The notes beneath the pieces were generated by a model. The model was not told the DNA's origin, did not search any database, and saw only the letters and a program-made list of their open reading frames with translations. From positions 1-62,388 of the forward strand of contig JAFVNW010000047.1 in NCBI GenBank assembly GCA_017506175.1: a stretch of DNA of 62,388 nt. Reading direction: 5' to 3'. Of the stretch, positions 15,402 to 24,428 are shown piece after piece. How positions within the stretch are numbered: the stretch's first letter is position 1; the number at the start of each line of letters is the position of its first letter. This DNA is from Bacteroidales bacterium. GTDB taxonomy: Bacteria; Bacteroidota; Bacteroidia; Bacteroidales; WCHB1-69. A program made the translations under genes and the position numbers.

Positions 15402-16769
15402 ATGACCATTTGTTCCATTTCCACCGCGCCCGGCATCGGGGCTATTGCAGTGATACGCGTCTCCGGCGAGAAAGCGTTTCCAATTGTAAATCAATTGTTT
15501 AATGCCCAAATTGACTTTTTAGGCACTTCGGCGAATAGGGCCAAATTCGCAGAGATTTTCGATGGCGACACGCTTGTTGACCAGGTCGTCTTCGTCAAGT
15601 TTGCCGCACCGCACTCCTACGACGGCGAGGATATGGTGGAGATTTCGTGTCACGGTTCGCGCTATATCCAGCAGAAGATCCTGCAGATGCTGTTGGCGCG
15701 GGGCTGCCGTCTGGCGGAGCCGGGCGAGTTCACGATGCGCGCTTTCTTGAACGGCAAGATGGACCTTCCACAGGCCGAGGCGGTCTCCGACTTGATCGAT
15801 TCCCAGTCGGAAACGGCGCACAGGTTGGCCGTCAACCAGTTGAAGGGCGGTTTCTCGCATAAGATTGCCGAATTGCGCGAGCAGTTCATCCACCTCGCTG
15901 CCTTGTTGGAATTGGAGTTGGATTTTAGCGAAGAAGATGTGCAATTCGCTGACAGAAAGCAGATTATGGATTTACTTCGCCATCTTAAAAAGGAAATCAC
16001 CCGATTGACAGATTCTTTCAAATTGGGCAATGCCTTGAAATCCGGGATTCCGGTCGCCATTGTGGGGAAGCCGAACGTGGGCAAATCCACGCTCTTGAAC
16101 GCGCTGTTGGGCGACGACCGCGCCATTGTGTCCGACATTCCTGGCACCACCCGCGATACCGTGGAGGACACCTTCACCTATCACGGCACCACCTTCCGCT
16201 TCATCGATACCGCTGGTATCCGGACCTCGGAGGACGAAATTGAGAATTTTGGCATCGAGCGTACTTTCAAAGCAGTGGAAAATGCTGATATTGTACTCTA
16301 TCTGATTGATATTAACGCAACTACCATTGATGATGTGGAAGCGGAGATGACATTCATCCGTCAGAAAATCAATTTGGAAGAGAAGAAAATCCTGTTGGTG
16401 GCCAATAAGATTGATGAAATGGAGACCCTTCCGCGACAATTTTCGGAGTGGGATAAATTGGAGACGGTTTTTGTTTCCGCCAAGCGAAAGGTGAATCTTG
16501 AGTCGATAGGGGAGATGCTCCTGCGATATGTGGAGGAGCGGAATGTTTCAGAAAACACGTTGCTGACCAATGCGCGGCATTACGACATTATGCGGCAGAT
16601 TTTGCAGGACATTGAGAATATTGAGCAAGGCTTTGAAAACCAACAACCCACAGATCTGATTGCGGTGGATGTCCATCTTATTTTAGACAAATTGGGACGT
16701 CTCACCGGCAGCATTTCCGACAACGATGTATTGAATACGATTTTCAGCCGTTTCTGCATCGGAAAGTGA
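15402..16769 (+). CDS. mnmE: tRNA modification GTPase MnmE
   Basis: A 455-residue GTPase that, with MnmG, builds the 5-carboxymethylaminomethyl group at wobble U34. The N-terminal folate-binding domain starts MTICSISTAPGIGAIAVIRVSG. The GTPase domain shows GKPNVGKSTLLNALL, IPGTTRDTVED, DTAGIR and ANKID. The C-terminus is the diagnostic FCIGK, whose Cys is essential. The gene begins 38 nt after the M16 gene and may share its transcript. Confidence 0.98.
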   Translation: MTICSISTAPGIGAIAVIRVSGEKAFPIVNQLFNAQIDFLGTSANRAKFAEIFDGDTLVDQVVFVKFAAPHSYDGEDMVEISCHGSRYIQQKILQMLLARGCRLAEPGEFTMRAFLNGKMDLPQAEAVSDLIDSQSETAHRLAVNQLKGGFSHKIAELREQFIHLAALLELELDFSEEDVQFADRKQIMDLLRHLKKEITRLTDSFKLGNALKSGIPVAIVGKPNVGKSTLLNALLGDDRAIVSDIPGTTRDTVEDTFTYHGTTFRFIDTAGIRTSEDEIENFGIERTFKAVENADIVLYLIDINATTIDDVEAEMTFIRQKINLEEKKILLVANKIDEMETLPRQFSEWDKLETVFVSAKRKVNLESIGEMLLRYVEERNVSENTLLTNARHYDIMRQILQDIENIEQGFENQQPTDLIAVDVHLILDKLGRLTGSISDNDVLNTIFSRFCIGK

Positions 16770-16793
16770 ATGTCAGCCATTAGCTGAAAGCTG

Positions 16794-17963
16794 TTATCTG
16801 TCTTCGAAGAATTGCCGTACTTTGCTGAAGAAGCTCTTGTCTTTTTTCTCCGGTTTGGGGGCGAAATTGGCGGAGGTGCCTAATTTCTGAAGCAGCTCCT
16901 TCTCCTCTTTCGAGAGAGATTTCGGAGTCCACACACTGACGTTGACGATGAGGTCGCCGACGGTGCGGCGGTTGACTTCGGGCAGGCCTTTGCCTTGCAG
17001 ACGGAGTACCTGGCCGCTTTGGGTGCCTGCGGGCAGTTTCACTTTCGCCTTGCCTTCCAGCAGTGGAATCTCCACTTCGGAACCGAGTGCGGCTTGCGGG
17101 AATGAAATGTAGTAGTTGAGATACAAGTTGTTGCCGTCGCGTTCGAAGATTGGGTGGTCTTCTTCGGTGATGGCTACGAGCAGGTCGCCGTTGATGCCGC
17201 CGTTCGGTGCTGCATTGCCCTTGCCGCGTTCACGCAATTGCATCCCGTTGGCCACGCCGGCCGGGATATTGATGGTGATCACTTCATCGCCGCTAATGAC
17301 ACCAGTGCCTCGACAGTTCGGACACGGATTCTTAATGATTTTTCCGGTGCCATGGCAGGCATCGCAAATGGCGGTTTGTTGCATGATGCCGAACATTGTG
17401 CGTTGGGTGCGCACCACGTGTCCTGTGCCGTGGCAGGTTGGGCAGGTGGTGATGGATGAAGCGTCCTTCGCACCACTTCCAGCACAAGTTGGACAGCTGA
17501 CTTGTTTTTTTATTTTCAGTTTTTTGGTGCATCCTTTGGCGATTTCTTCCAGTGTCAGTCTGACGTTGATACGGATGTCGCTGCCACGACGTTGAACGTT
17601 GCCTCGCTCGCCGCCGAACCCGCCAAAACCGCCGAATCCGCCGCCATCACCGAACAGGTCGCCGAAGATGCTGCCGAAGTGCGAGAAAATGCTGCCGAGG
17701 TCGCTGGCGTCAAAGCCGCCCGGCCCGCCGTTCATTCCCTTCAGCCCTTCGTGGCCGAACTGGTCGTAGCGCGCCTTTTTGTCGGGGTTGCTCAGCACAT
17801 CGTAGGCTTCTGCCGCCTCTTTGAATTTCTCTTCCGCCTCCTTGTCGCCTGGATTACGGTCGGGATGATACTTCATCGCCATCTTTCGATAGGCCTTCTT
17901 TATCTCTTCTGGTGTGGACGTCTTTGTGACCCCCAACACTTCGTAATAGTCTCTCTTTTCCAT
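16794..17963 (-). CDS. dnaJ: Chaperone DnaJ
   Basis: A 389-residue Hsp40 that stimulates the DnaK ATPase. The J domain has HPD at residues 33-35. A Gly/Phe-rich linker follows ([11 protein letters not shown]), then four zinc-binding repeats ([32 protein letters not shown]) and the two substrate-binding barrels. It lies 17 nt after grpE on the same strand. dnaK is not in this window. The gene converges with mnmE, with 24 nt between stops. Confidence 0.98.
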   Translation of the reverse strand: MEKRDYYEVLGVTKTSTPEEIKKAYRKMAMKYHPDRNPGDKEAEEKFKEAAEAYDVLSNPDKKARYDQFGHEGLKGMNGGPGGFDASDLGSIFSHFGSIFGDLFGDGGGFGGFGGFGGERGNVQRRGSDIRINVRLTLEEIAKGCTKKLKIKKQVSCPTCAGSGAKDASSITTCPTCHGTGHVVRTQRTMFGIMQQTAICDACHGTGKIIKNPCPNCRGTGVISGDEVITINIPAGVANGMQLRERGKGNAAPNGGINGDLLVAITEEDHPIFERDGNNLYLNYYISFPQAALGSEVEIPLLEGKAKVKLPAGTQSGQVLRLQGKGLPEVNRRTVGDLIVNVSVWTPKSLSKEEKELLQKLGTSANFAPKPEKKDKSFFSKVRQFFEDR

Positions 17964-17980
17964 AATGATAATCTCCTAAA

Positions 17981-18664
17981 TTATTGACCTACAACAACTT
18001 TTGAGTAGCGTATAACCTTCTCTTTGATTTTGTAGCCCTTTTCGGTCACATCAATCACTTTGCCCTTTTCCGCTTCAGTCGGGGCGGGGAAATGCGTCAC
18101 GGCTTCGTGAAAATCCGTGTTGAAAGTTTCGCCTTTGGCAGGAATCTCTTCCACGTCAAAGCGTTTGAGGAGTTGAAGCATTTTATTGTAAATCAATGTG
18201 AAACCATCTTTGATGACCTGCAAGTCCTCGGTTTTTTCATTTGCTTTGATGGCGCGTTCGAAGTCGTCGAGGATGGGCAGCAGGCTCACAATAACCTTTT
18301 CGGAGGCGGTGTCGAGCAGCTCCAGCTTCTCTCTGTTCGTGCGTTTCTTATAGTTGTCAAATTCGGAATAGAGGTGCAGGAATTTCTCGTTTAACTCTTT
18401 TTTTTGCTTTTCCAACTCCTCCACTCGTTTCTTTAATTCTTCCTCTTTTTTGTTTTTTCTGTTGAAAAAGGAGTGCTTTTCTGCCTTTTCTTCGGTTTTG
18501 TCACCTGTCGGTCCTTCAGCATCGGATTCTTCATTTTCCCACTCCGTTTGGGGCTCTTCCTTGGCAGTAGTTGCCCCTTCAGTTGACAAATTGTCAGTAG
18601 TTTGTTCCGTGTTTTTTTCGTCTGGTGCTTCCGGATTTTGTGTGTTTTCTTTTTCTTCTGACAT
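17981..18664 (-). CDS. grpE: Nucleotide exchange factor GrpE
   Basis: A 227-residue cochaperone of DnaK. The first 75 residues are an acidic, low-complexity tail rich in Glu, Asn and Thr. A long coiled coil follows (about 75-125, NKKEEELKKRVEELEKQKKE). The family core is FDNYKKRTNREKLELLDTA and LLPILDDFERAIK, with the C-terminal beta-wing ending EKVIRYSKVVVGQ. It precedes dnaJ in an operon. No heat-shock operator such as CIRCE was found upstream. Confidence 0.96.
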   Translation of the reverse strand: MSEEKENTQNPEAPDEKNTEQTTDNLSTEGATTAKEEPQTEWENEESDAEGPTGDKTEEKAEKHSFFNRKNKKEEELKKRVEELEKQKKELNEKFLHLYSEFDNYKKRTNREKLELLDTASEKVIVSLLPILDDFERAIKANEKTEDLQVIKDGFTLIYNKMLQLLKRFDVEEIPAKGETFNTDFHEAVTHFPAPTEAEKGKVIDVTEKGYKIKEKVIRYSKVVVGQ

Positions 18665-18816
18665 AATGTATTGATTTTTAATTAATTACAATAAAGTATC
18701 GGGGCATTTCATAAAAATGCCGCCCTTTGTACTTCAATTTCTTTGCCAAAAATGTCTGACTGCCGATTTGTCAGTATTTTTTATCACAATAAAAGCGTTA
18801 TTTCGCTTAATTTTGC

Positions 18817-18824
18817 TACTTTTG
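18817..18824 (+). promoter_or_regulatory. -7 box for the L,D-transpeptidase gene
   Basis: TACTTTTG followed by CG, 48 nt upstream of the chosen ATG at 18873. Confidence 0.6.
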
Positions 18825-18872
18825 CGTTTCAAATTGAAATGTGAAAATTCCAACTCACTAATTTTTCTCCAA

Positions 18873-19433
18873 ATGTATTATATGATTGCCTTGTTAATGG
18901 CTGCGAATTTTTTTTCTCACATCCCGAATATGGAAAAGATGGAGGCGAAAGCCGCCGAAGCAAAGAATTACTGTATTGAATGTGACATGAATACAAAGTT
19001 TTGTATATTAGTAGATTACAGTCTTCCCTCTGGTGTAGATCGGCTTTTTGTCTGGAGTTTTGAGAAGAATTGCGTGATTGATGAATATCCGGTTGCCCAT
19101 GGTCGCGGCAAGAGCAAACATCTTTACGACCGCCCGCGATTCAGCAATGTTCCCAATTCCTATTTGAGTTCGTTGGGCATGTGCAGGATTGCCGAACGTT
19201 ACGAAGGCAAGTATGGTACCTCCTATCGCCTCGATGGCTTGGAGAAAACCAACAGCAATGTCCGTGCACGCGACATTGTCATCCATTCGTTCAACGATAT
19301 GCCCGACACTGAAATTTATCCGCAATATTGTCCGCGCAGTCGTGGTTGTGTGATGGTTTCCGAAAACAACATGTCGCGTCTGGATGATTTGCTGAAAGAT
19401 GAGCAAAATGTGCTTTTATATATTTACAAGTAA
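18873..19433 (+). CDS. Murein L,D-transpeptidase-family protein
   Basis: A 186-residue protein of the L,D-transpeptidase catalytic family (Bacteroidetes type). A short hydrophobic N-terminus (about 1-14) suggests export. The catalytic pair is H138 (RDIVIHSFNDMP) and C159 in SRGCVMVS, with the nucleophile in the expected S-x-G-C setting. The earlier pattern YPVAHGRGKSK, then RFSNVPNSYLSSLG, is typical. It is expected to act on peptidoglycan peptides in the periplasm. The frame is open upstream, but the -7 box at 18817-18824 supports the ATG at 18873. The next gene begins directly after its TAA. Confidence 0.8.
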   Translation: MYYMIALLMAANFFSHIPNMEKMEAKAAEAKNYCIECDMNTKFCILVDYSLPSGVDRLFVWSFEKNCVIDEYPVAHGRGKSKHLYDRPRFSNVPNSYLSSLGMCRIAERYEGKYGTSYRLDGLEKTNSNVRARDIVIHSFNDMPDTEIYPQYCPRSRGCVMVSENNMSRLDDLLKDEQNVLLYIYK

Positions 19434-20261
19434 GTGGAATTAACAGTGGATATTGAAAGAAACACGCTTGAAAGTTGCTCGTTTATCAAGGGAAAGGTTG
19501 CTGATTTTCCCAAAGTTGCGGTTGTTTTGGGTTCAGGCTTGGGCGGATTGGTCGCTGAAGTTGCAGTACATCAGGAGATTTCCTACCGAGATATTCCTCA
19601 TTTCCCGGTATCTACCGTTGCCGGTCATAGTGGCAATATGGTGATTGGGACATTGAATCGGGTGCCTGTCTGCATCTTGAACGGGAGAAAGCATTTTTAC
19701 GAGGGCGTTCCGATGCGTGAGGTGGTATTCCCTGTTAGGGTGCTGTATTCGCTAGGTGTGGAGACTCTTATCCTTTCCAATGCTGCTGGCGCTTTGAATC
19801 CCTCTTTTCAGGTGGGGGATGTTATGCTGATAGAGGATCACATTAGCCTTTTTCCAGCCAAACCTTTTGAAGGCATGCCTGATGTGGAGGAGAAGTCGGT
19901 GTCGCATCCGATTGACATCTATTCCAAAGAGTTGATAAAGAAGACGTTACAAGTTGCTAAAAAACTTGATATTCCTTTGCAGCATGGTGTTTACACGGCG
20001 CATTCTGGTCCTTATTACGGAACGCTTGCCGAAAGCACGATGCAGTTTCAAATGGGCGCGGATGCGGTGGGTATGTCCACCATTCCGGAAGCTCAAATGG
20101 CTAAAATGTTGGGAATGAATGTGTTGGCTTTTTCCGTACTGACGGATTTGGCTATCATCGGTTCGCACGACCACCCCACCCACGAGGCTGTTTTAAAAGC
20201 CGCCACTGCCGCGGGTGAAAAACTGGTTTGCCTCGTCAGCGAATTGATGCCGGAACTATAG
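19434..20261 (+). CDS. Purine nucleoside phosphorylase (class I, trimeric type)
   Basis: A 275-residue enzyme of purine salvage that phosphorolyses (deoxy)inosine and guanosine. The phosphate-binding GSGLGGL is near residues 33-39. FPVSTVAGHSGNMVIG, LNGRKHFYEG, ILSNAAGALN and VGMSTIPEAQMA are the diagnostic stretches. The best start is GTG at 19434, directly after the stop of the transpeptidase gene, since the first ATG would remove the phosphate loop. A GTG at 19446 is possible. It converges end to end with the GNAT gene, with no bases between the stops. Confidence 0.93.
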   Translation: MELTVDIERNTLESCSFIKGKVADFPKVAVVLGSGLGGLVAEVAVHQEISYRDIPHFPVSTVAGHSGNMVIGTLNRVPVCILNGRKHFYEGVPMREVVFPVRVLYSLGVETLILSNAAGALNPSFQVGDVMLIEDHISLFPAKPFEGMPDVEEKSVSHPIDIYSKELIKKTLQVAKKLDIPLQHGVYTAHSGPYYGTLAESTMQFQMGADAVGMSTIPEAQMAKMLGMNVLAFSVLTDLAIIGSHDHPTHEAVLKAATAAGEKLVCLVSELMPEL

Positions 20262-20693
20262 CTATTTCGTCGGCTTGCTGTAGTAGGTTACGTCGTTGCG
20301 CTCGTCCCAGCCTTGGTGGCGCCAGAATTCGTTGCCGATTTCGTTGTCTTTCATCACCAGAAGTCCGCTTTTGTGGATGCCAGCGCGCTCAATCGCCCCA
20401 TAAACCGCGTTCAGCAGCTGTTTGCCAATGCCTTGTCGGCGCAGGGATTCCTTTACCGTGGTGTGGTAGATGTAGGCGCGGCGGCCGTCCATCCCGCAAA
20501 GGATGACACCCACGATTTCGCCGTTCATCTCCGCCACATAGTTCGAATCGGGATTCTTCTCCAAAAACTTGGAGATGCCCTCTTCTGAATCGTCGTAACT
20601 GCGCAAAGCCATCCCCTTCGTGGTGTGCCACAATTGGTAAACCGGTTCGTAGTCGGCCACCGTCATCAATCTTATTTTTATCTCAGAATTCAT
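20262..20693 (-). CDS. GNAT-family N-acetyltransferase
   Basis: A 143-residue acetyltransferase of the RimI/Gcn5 superfamily. The acetyl-CoA loop is KESLRRQGIGKQLLNAVYG, preceded by VAEMNGEIVGVILCGMDGRRAYIYHTTV (motif A strands). The C-terminal GNEFWRHQGWDERNDVTYYSK matches the usual last strand. The substrate is unknown. It begins 9 nt after the DUF4340 gene and is the last of a six-gene run starting at mutA. Confidence 0.88.
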   Translation of the reverse strand: MNSEIKIRLMTVADYEPVYQLWHTTKGMALRSYDDSEEGISKFLEKNPDSNYVAEMNGEIVGVILCGMDGRRAYIYHTTVKESLRRQGIGKQLLNAVYGAIERAGIHKSGLLVMKDNEIGNEFWRHQGWDERNDVTYYSKPTK

Positions 20694-20702
20694 AATTCAC
20701 AA

Positions 20703-21806
20703 TTATTTCAAATGCGAGTCCTGACCTTGTCTCATGCTTAAAAAGAAACTCATCGGCTGCAAAATTCGGTCGAAATGATAGTATTGGATTTTATAAAGAA
20801 CCGTTTTGTCGTCGTTGAGCATTGCGTAGGCCTTGTCCTTGTTGTATAGGAACTCTATCTTGTCCACGTGGTTCCCTTCGCCATCTACATAGTCGTAGGG
20901 GTCAGGCATGCGGAAAAGCGTCAATTTGGTCTTTTTGCCGTCGGTATCTTCTAATTCGATGATTTTGAACGGTTTCTGCTGCATTATCGAGTCAATTTCG
21001 CTTTGTGTCTGGCCATCGGGAATCGATTCGTAGTTGATGTTTCTGAATTGAGACAGGAAATCCAGCAGTTTGGAGGTGTCGTATTGGCTGACGATATTCT
21101 TTTGGAAATCATATAATTTAAAGAAGCGTGCGCCGGACTTTTCAATTTGGAAGGAGTCTTCGGGTTTGTCAAAGTCGGTGATGTTAACTTCTTGAATACG
21201 AGTGAGTTTTGTAGCGAACAGGGTGTGGCTGATCCAGTCTTCGCGGAAGACGGAGTAGCGAGGCGTGGCGAATCCGCGGAATCCGGGCAGGCAAACCACG
21301 CACGGAATCTCTTCCATCCCTTCCAAGATGGCGTAATTCCCCATATTGTCTTGCGTGGCTGGCCCCATATAGTAGGTTTTGATAATCCTGTCTTTTTCAA
21401 AGAAGCCGTGTTTGAACAGGGTGAATTTGGGGGCGATGCCGTGTACCTCCACCTTGATTGCGGCCGTTGCCATCATCTTGTTGATGTTGTCGATGCTTTT
21501 TTGTGAGGCGGGATGGTCGATGCGGAGATTCATCATGGTGGAAAGCAGAGCTTCCATCTTCTCCACGATTACCGGAGTCCCGTCATTCAATTGCCATTGG
21601 CCATTCTTTCGGTTTAGCAGAACATTGTTTCCGTGCATGTCGGCCAGCAGAATCTGTGTCACTTTCGAGGAATCCTCAATGGCAAACAGGTTCTCTGTAA
21701 ATTCTTTTTGGGATGAAAACACGTTGTTCTTCCAGAGAATGAGGAGAATGCAGCCCACCAGAACAGCTGCGGAAACGACGATGAGTATGATGTTCCTTTT
21801 TTTCAT
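20703..21806 (-). CDS. DUF4340 domain protein, partner of the GldF/GldG system
   Basis: A 367-residue protein with one N-terminal membrane span (about residues 7-26) and a large periplasmic part. The early region NLFAIEDSSKVTQILLADMHGNNVLLNRKNGQWQ fits DUF4340, which is usually coded beside GldG-like ABC exporters. That is also the case here, since gldG ends 6 nt upstream. The function of DUF4340 proteins is not established; a role in assembling or operating the exporter is inferred. Confidence 0.75.
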   Translation of the reverse strand: MKKRNIILIVVSAAVLVGCILLILWKNNVFSSQKEFTENLFAIEDSSKVTQILLADMHGNNVLLNRKNGQWQLNDGTPVIVEKMEALLSTMMNLRIDHPASQKSIDNINKMMATAAIKVEVHGIAPKFTLFKHGFFEKDRIIKTYYMGPATQDNMGNYAILEGMEEIPCVVCLPGFRGFATPRYSVFREDWISHTLFATKLTRIQEVNITDFDKPEDSFQIEKSGARFFKLYDFQKNIVSQYDTSKLLDFLSQFRNINYESIPDGQTQSEIDSIMQQKPFKIIELEDTDGKKTKLTLFRMPDPYDYVDGEGNHVDKIEFLYNKDKAYAMLNDDKTVLYKIQYYHFDRILQPMSFFLSMRQGQDSHLK

Positions 21807-21812
21807 ATTGGA

Positions 21813-23663
21813 TTAGATTTCATTCGGTTTGCGTAAATGGCTGAAACGGCGGTTGTTGATGAATACGAACAGTCCGCCGAGGAGTCCGAAGAGCAGAAGC
21901 GGAACGATAATGTTGATGATTTGGTATCTTTGTCGGATGGATTTGTTGTTGATTTTCTCCTGATCCAGCAGCCCGATTTGGAACACTTTGGCTCTAAGGT
22001 TCATAAGATCCTCATTTCCACAGAGATAGTCCACGCAATTGAGCAGGAATTCCGTATTGTCGTAAGTGGTGTTGGTGTAGATGTCGAAGCCGGTCGGCTT
22101 GATGCCGTAGCTGAGCATGGTCTCATCCAGGTTGATGTAGTTGTTCGGATAGAATTGGGTGGGGGAGAAGTGGTTGAAAATCATATCGCCGTCGGAGATG
22201 AAAATCTGTTTGGATTCGATGCCGCTTGATTTGAAATTGAATTGTTGGTTGCTGATGAAATCAATGGGCAGTTTGCCGTCGAAAGCCGAATGGAATTTCC
22301 CTTCTACGAGCACGGCGATGGGTTTGTAGGGCTGATTGAATTCCTCCCAATTAGGCTTCCTGAGACCGATTTCCAAGGATACGAGGCAGGGTGCGGCCAC
22401 CACTTTCGTCTTTGGGGAAGAGGTGGCGAGGATGGTTTTCTTCAAGCCATCGTCGCGGCCGACGAAATCAATGGTGCTGGCAAAGTTCGCGCAGACGGAT
22501 TCGATTTTCTGGGTGATGGGATGCTCTTTGAAGTTCGTGACATTGAGCGCGTAGGGAAAGATGATGGTTTGGCGGGTGGCCAGAGGGATGGACTGGCAAC
22601 TACCGATGTCTTGAATCAAATCGGGATTGATGCGGACCCCATATTTGAAGAGCATCTTTTCAAGTCCGTTGACGGCTCCGGAAGTGTAGGCGAAGATGTC
22701 GTTGGCTTCCGCGTGGAAAATGGCGCGTGACTCTAAGCTGTCGAGCGAGGCAGTGGTGGCATCAAGAAGCCAGAGCACTTTGCCACCGCGCATAATGTGC
22801 TGGTCAATGGCATATTGGTCGGCAAGCAGCAGCCGATGTGTCGGATGTGCGATGACGAGCAGGTCGTATTTGTTGCCCATATCACGGATGCTCATGTCGT
22901 TGGTGTCGGCAATCTCGATTTTCCTTAGCTGGTTGACGCGCTCGCTAATGGTGTCGCGTGCAATCGTATAGTAGTTTCCCATCTTGATGCCCAGCTGGGT
23001 GGAAATCCAGGAGACGTGGTAAGCGTCGATTTCACCATGCCCGTCAAGGAAGGCGATGTGGGATTTCCTCGGCTCGATGAGCGTCTTCAACGCCAGCACA
23101 AGGTTGTATTCCATGTGCGAAGTGGAAAGGTCGTTGGTGGTGTATTTATTGCGGTAGTCTTTTTCAATGAGCGTGGATACCACTTCACGGCCTTTGTAGG
23201 AAACGACCGCCCCGGGAATCAGGTATTGCGTGGACGATTCCGTTGCGGATTTGTACTCTCTGCGAATGGGCAGGGGAGTCAGCCCCTGATGGGCGAACTC
23301 CGACAGAATCGCCTTGCTCTCTTCCTGAGTCTTCCCTTCAAACGGGTCGATGAATTCGTATTTCACATTGGGTGAAATACGGCGGAATTCCTCCACCATC
23401 TCTTTTGCCTTTTCAGCCAGAAGCTCATATTCCGCCGGCATATCCTTGCTCTTCAGATATATTTTGATTAAGATGATGTCGTCCGATTTTTCCAGCAGTT
23501 TGATTGTCGATTCGGATAGCGTGTGGCGTTTGTCCTGTGCCAAGTCGAATTTGCCATACCAGAACGAGGAGATGACATTCAGGGCGATGACCGCGACAAT
23601 CACCGCCGCAATGGAGATCAGTGCGGTGGTCTTGTATTGTTTGCTTTGAGAGTTGTTCTTCAT
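21813..23663 (-). CDS. gldG: GldG-type ABC transporter auxiliary protein
   Basis: A 616-residue membrane protein with an N-terminal span (about 13-34) and one near the C-terminus (about 590-608, IINIIVPLLLFGLLGGLFVF). The periplasmic part begins with the typical FDLAQDKRHTLSESTIKLLEK, then EFRRISPNVKYEFIDPF, and has the ABC_transp_aux signature HIAFLDGHGEID. In Flavobacterium, GldA, GldF and GldG form an ABC complex needed for gliding. In Bacteroidales its role is less clear. The ATG at 23663 is preferred to the TTG four codons upstream. gldF lies 21 nt upstream. No gldA ATPase is in this window. Confidence 0.88.
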   Translation of the reverse strand: MKNNSQSKQYKTTALISIAAVIVAVIALNVISSFWYGKFDLAQDKRHTLSESTIKLLEKSDDIILIKIYLKSKDMPAEYELLAEKAKEMVEEFRRISPNVKYEFIDPFEGKTQEESKAILSEFAHQGLTPLPIRREYKSATESSTQYLIPGAVVSYKGREVVSTLIEKDYRNKYTTNDLSTSHMEYNLVLALKTLIEPRKSHIAFLDGHGEIDAYHVSWISTQLGIKMGNYYTIARDTISERVNQLRKIEIADTNDMSIRDMGNKYDLLVIAHPTHRLLLADQYAIDQHIMRGGKVLWLLDATTASLDSLESRAIFHAEANDIFAYTSGAVNGLEKMLFKYGVRINPDLIQDIGSCQSIPLATRQTIIFPYALNVTNFKEHPITQKIESVCANFASTIDFVGRDDGLKKTILATSSPKTKVVAAPCLVSLEIGLRKPNWEEFNQPYKPIAVLVEGKFHSAFDGKLPIDFISNQQFNFKSSGIESKQIFISDGDMIFNHFSPTQFYPNNYINLDETMLSYGIKPTGFDIYTNTTYDNTEFLLNCVDYLCGNEDLMNLRAKVFQIGLLDQEKINNKSIRQRYQIINIIVPLLLFGLLGGLFVFINNRRFSHLRKPNEI

Positions 23664-23684
23664 AATCAGTTGCAAATTAAAGAG

Positions 23685-24416
23685 TTACCATTTTCTTTTC
23701 AAAAGAACGAGCCATGTCCCGAATAGGAAAAGAAAGGATGTGGTGATATAGTAAACGAGGTCGCGGGTGTCGATCACCCCTTTGCTGATGGAAAAATAGT
23801 GGTCGGCGATGCCCCATTTCTTGATGGCGGCGCCGAACGTCCCGAAGGAGTCGATGCTGTAAATCAATTCGAAACCCACATAGAGAAGGAAGCAGAAGAG
23901 CGCACCCAAGATGAAAGCCACGATTTGACTTGAGGTGAGGCTGGAGGCAAAAATGCCGATACAGCAGAAAATGGTGCCTAAAAGAAACAATCCGAGATAC
24001 GACCCCAGCGTGCTGCCCAAGTCGATGTTGCCAGGCGTAGCACCTAAGTTCCAAACAGTTACAACGTAAATCAATGTGGAAAGAATGGCCAGTAGCAGCA
24101 AGGTCTCGCAGGCGAGGAATTTGGCTCCGATAATCTGTACATCGGAAATGGGCTTCGTGAAGAGCAGCTCCATCGTGCCGGCCTTTTTTTCTTCCGAAAA
24201 ACTCCGCATGGTAAGTGCCGGAATGATAAAGAGAAAAATGTAGGGTGCCAGGTTGAAGAACCCCTGTATGTCGGCGGTGCCGTTGGCGAACACATTGTCG
24301 CCGCTTTCAAACACCCATAGGAACAATCCGCTGATTATCAGAAATGTACCGATGATGACATATCCGATAACCGAGTTGAAGAATGATTTGATTTCTTTGA
24401 TGTAAAGTGTAAACAT
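23685..24416 (-). CDS. gldF: GldF-type ABC transporter permease
   Basis: A 243-residue permease with six predicted spans. It starts MFTLYIKEIKSFFNSVIGYV and carries the ABC-2 signature PALTMRSFSEEKKAGTMELLFTKPISD after the second span. It would pair with gldG directly downstream (21-nt gap) and with an ATPase that must be coded elsewhere. The M3-like peptidase gene ends 12 nt upstream on the same strand. Confidence 0.9.
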   Translation of the reverse strand: MFTLYIKEIKSFFNSVIGYVIIGTFLIISGLFLWVFESGDNVFANGTADIQGFFNLAPYIFLFIIPALTMRSFSEEKKAGTMELLFTKPISDVQIIGAKFLACETLLLLAILSTLIYVVTVWNLGATPGNIDLGSTLGSYLGLFLLGTIFCCIGIFASSLTSSQIVAFILGALFCFLLYVGFELIYSIDSFGTFGAAIKKWGIADHYFSISKGVIDTRDLVYYITTSFLFLFGTWLVLLKRKW

Positions 24417-24428
24417 CCTATTTGTTTT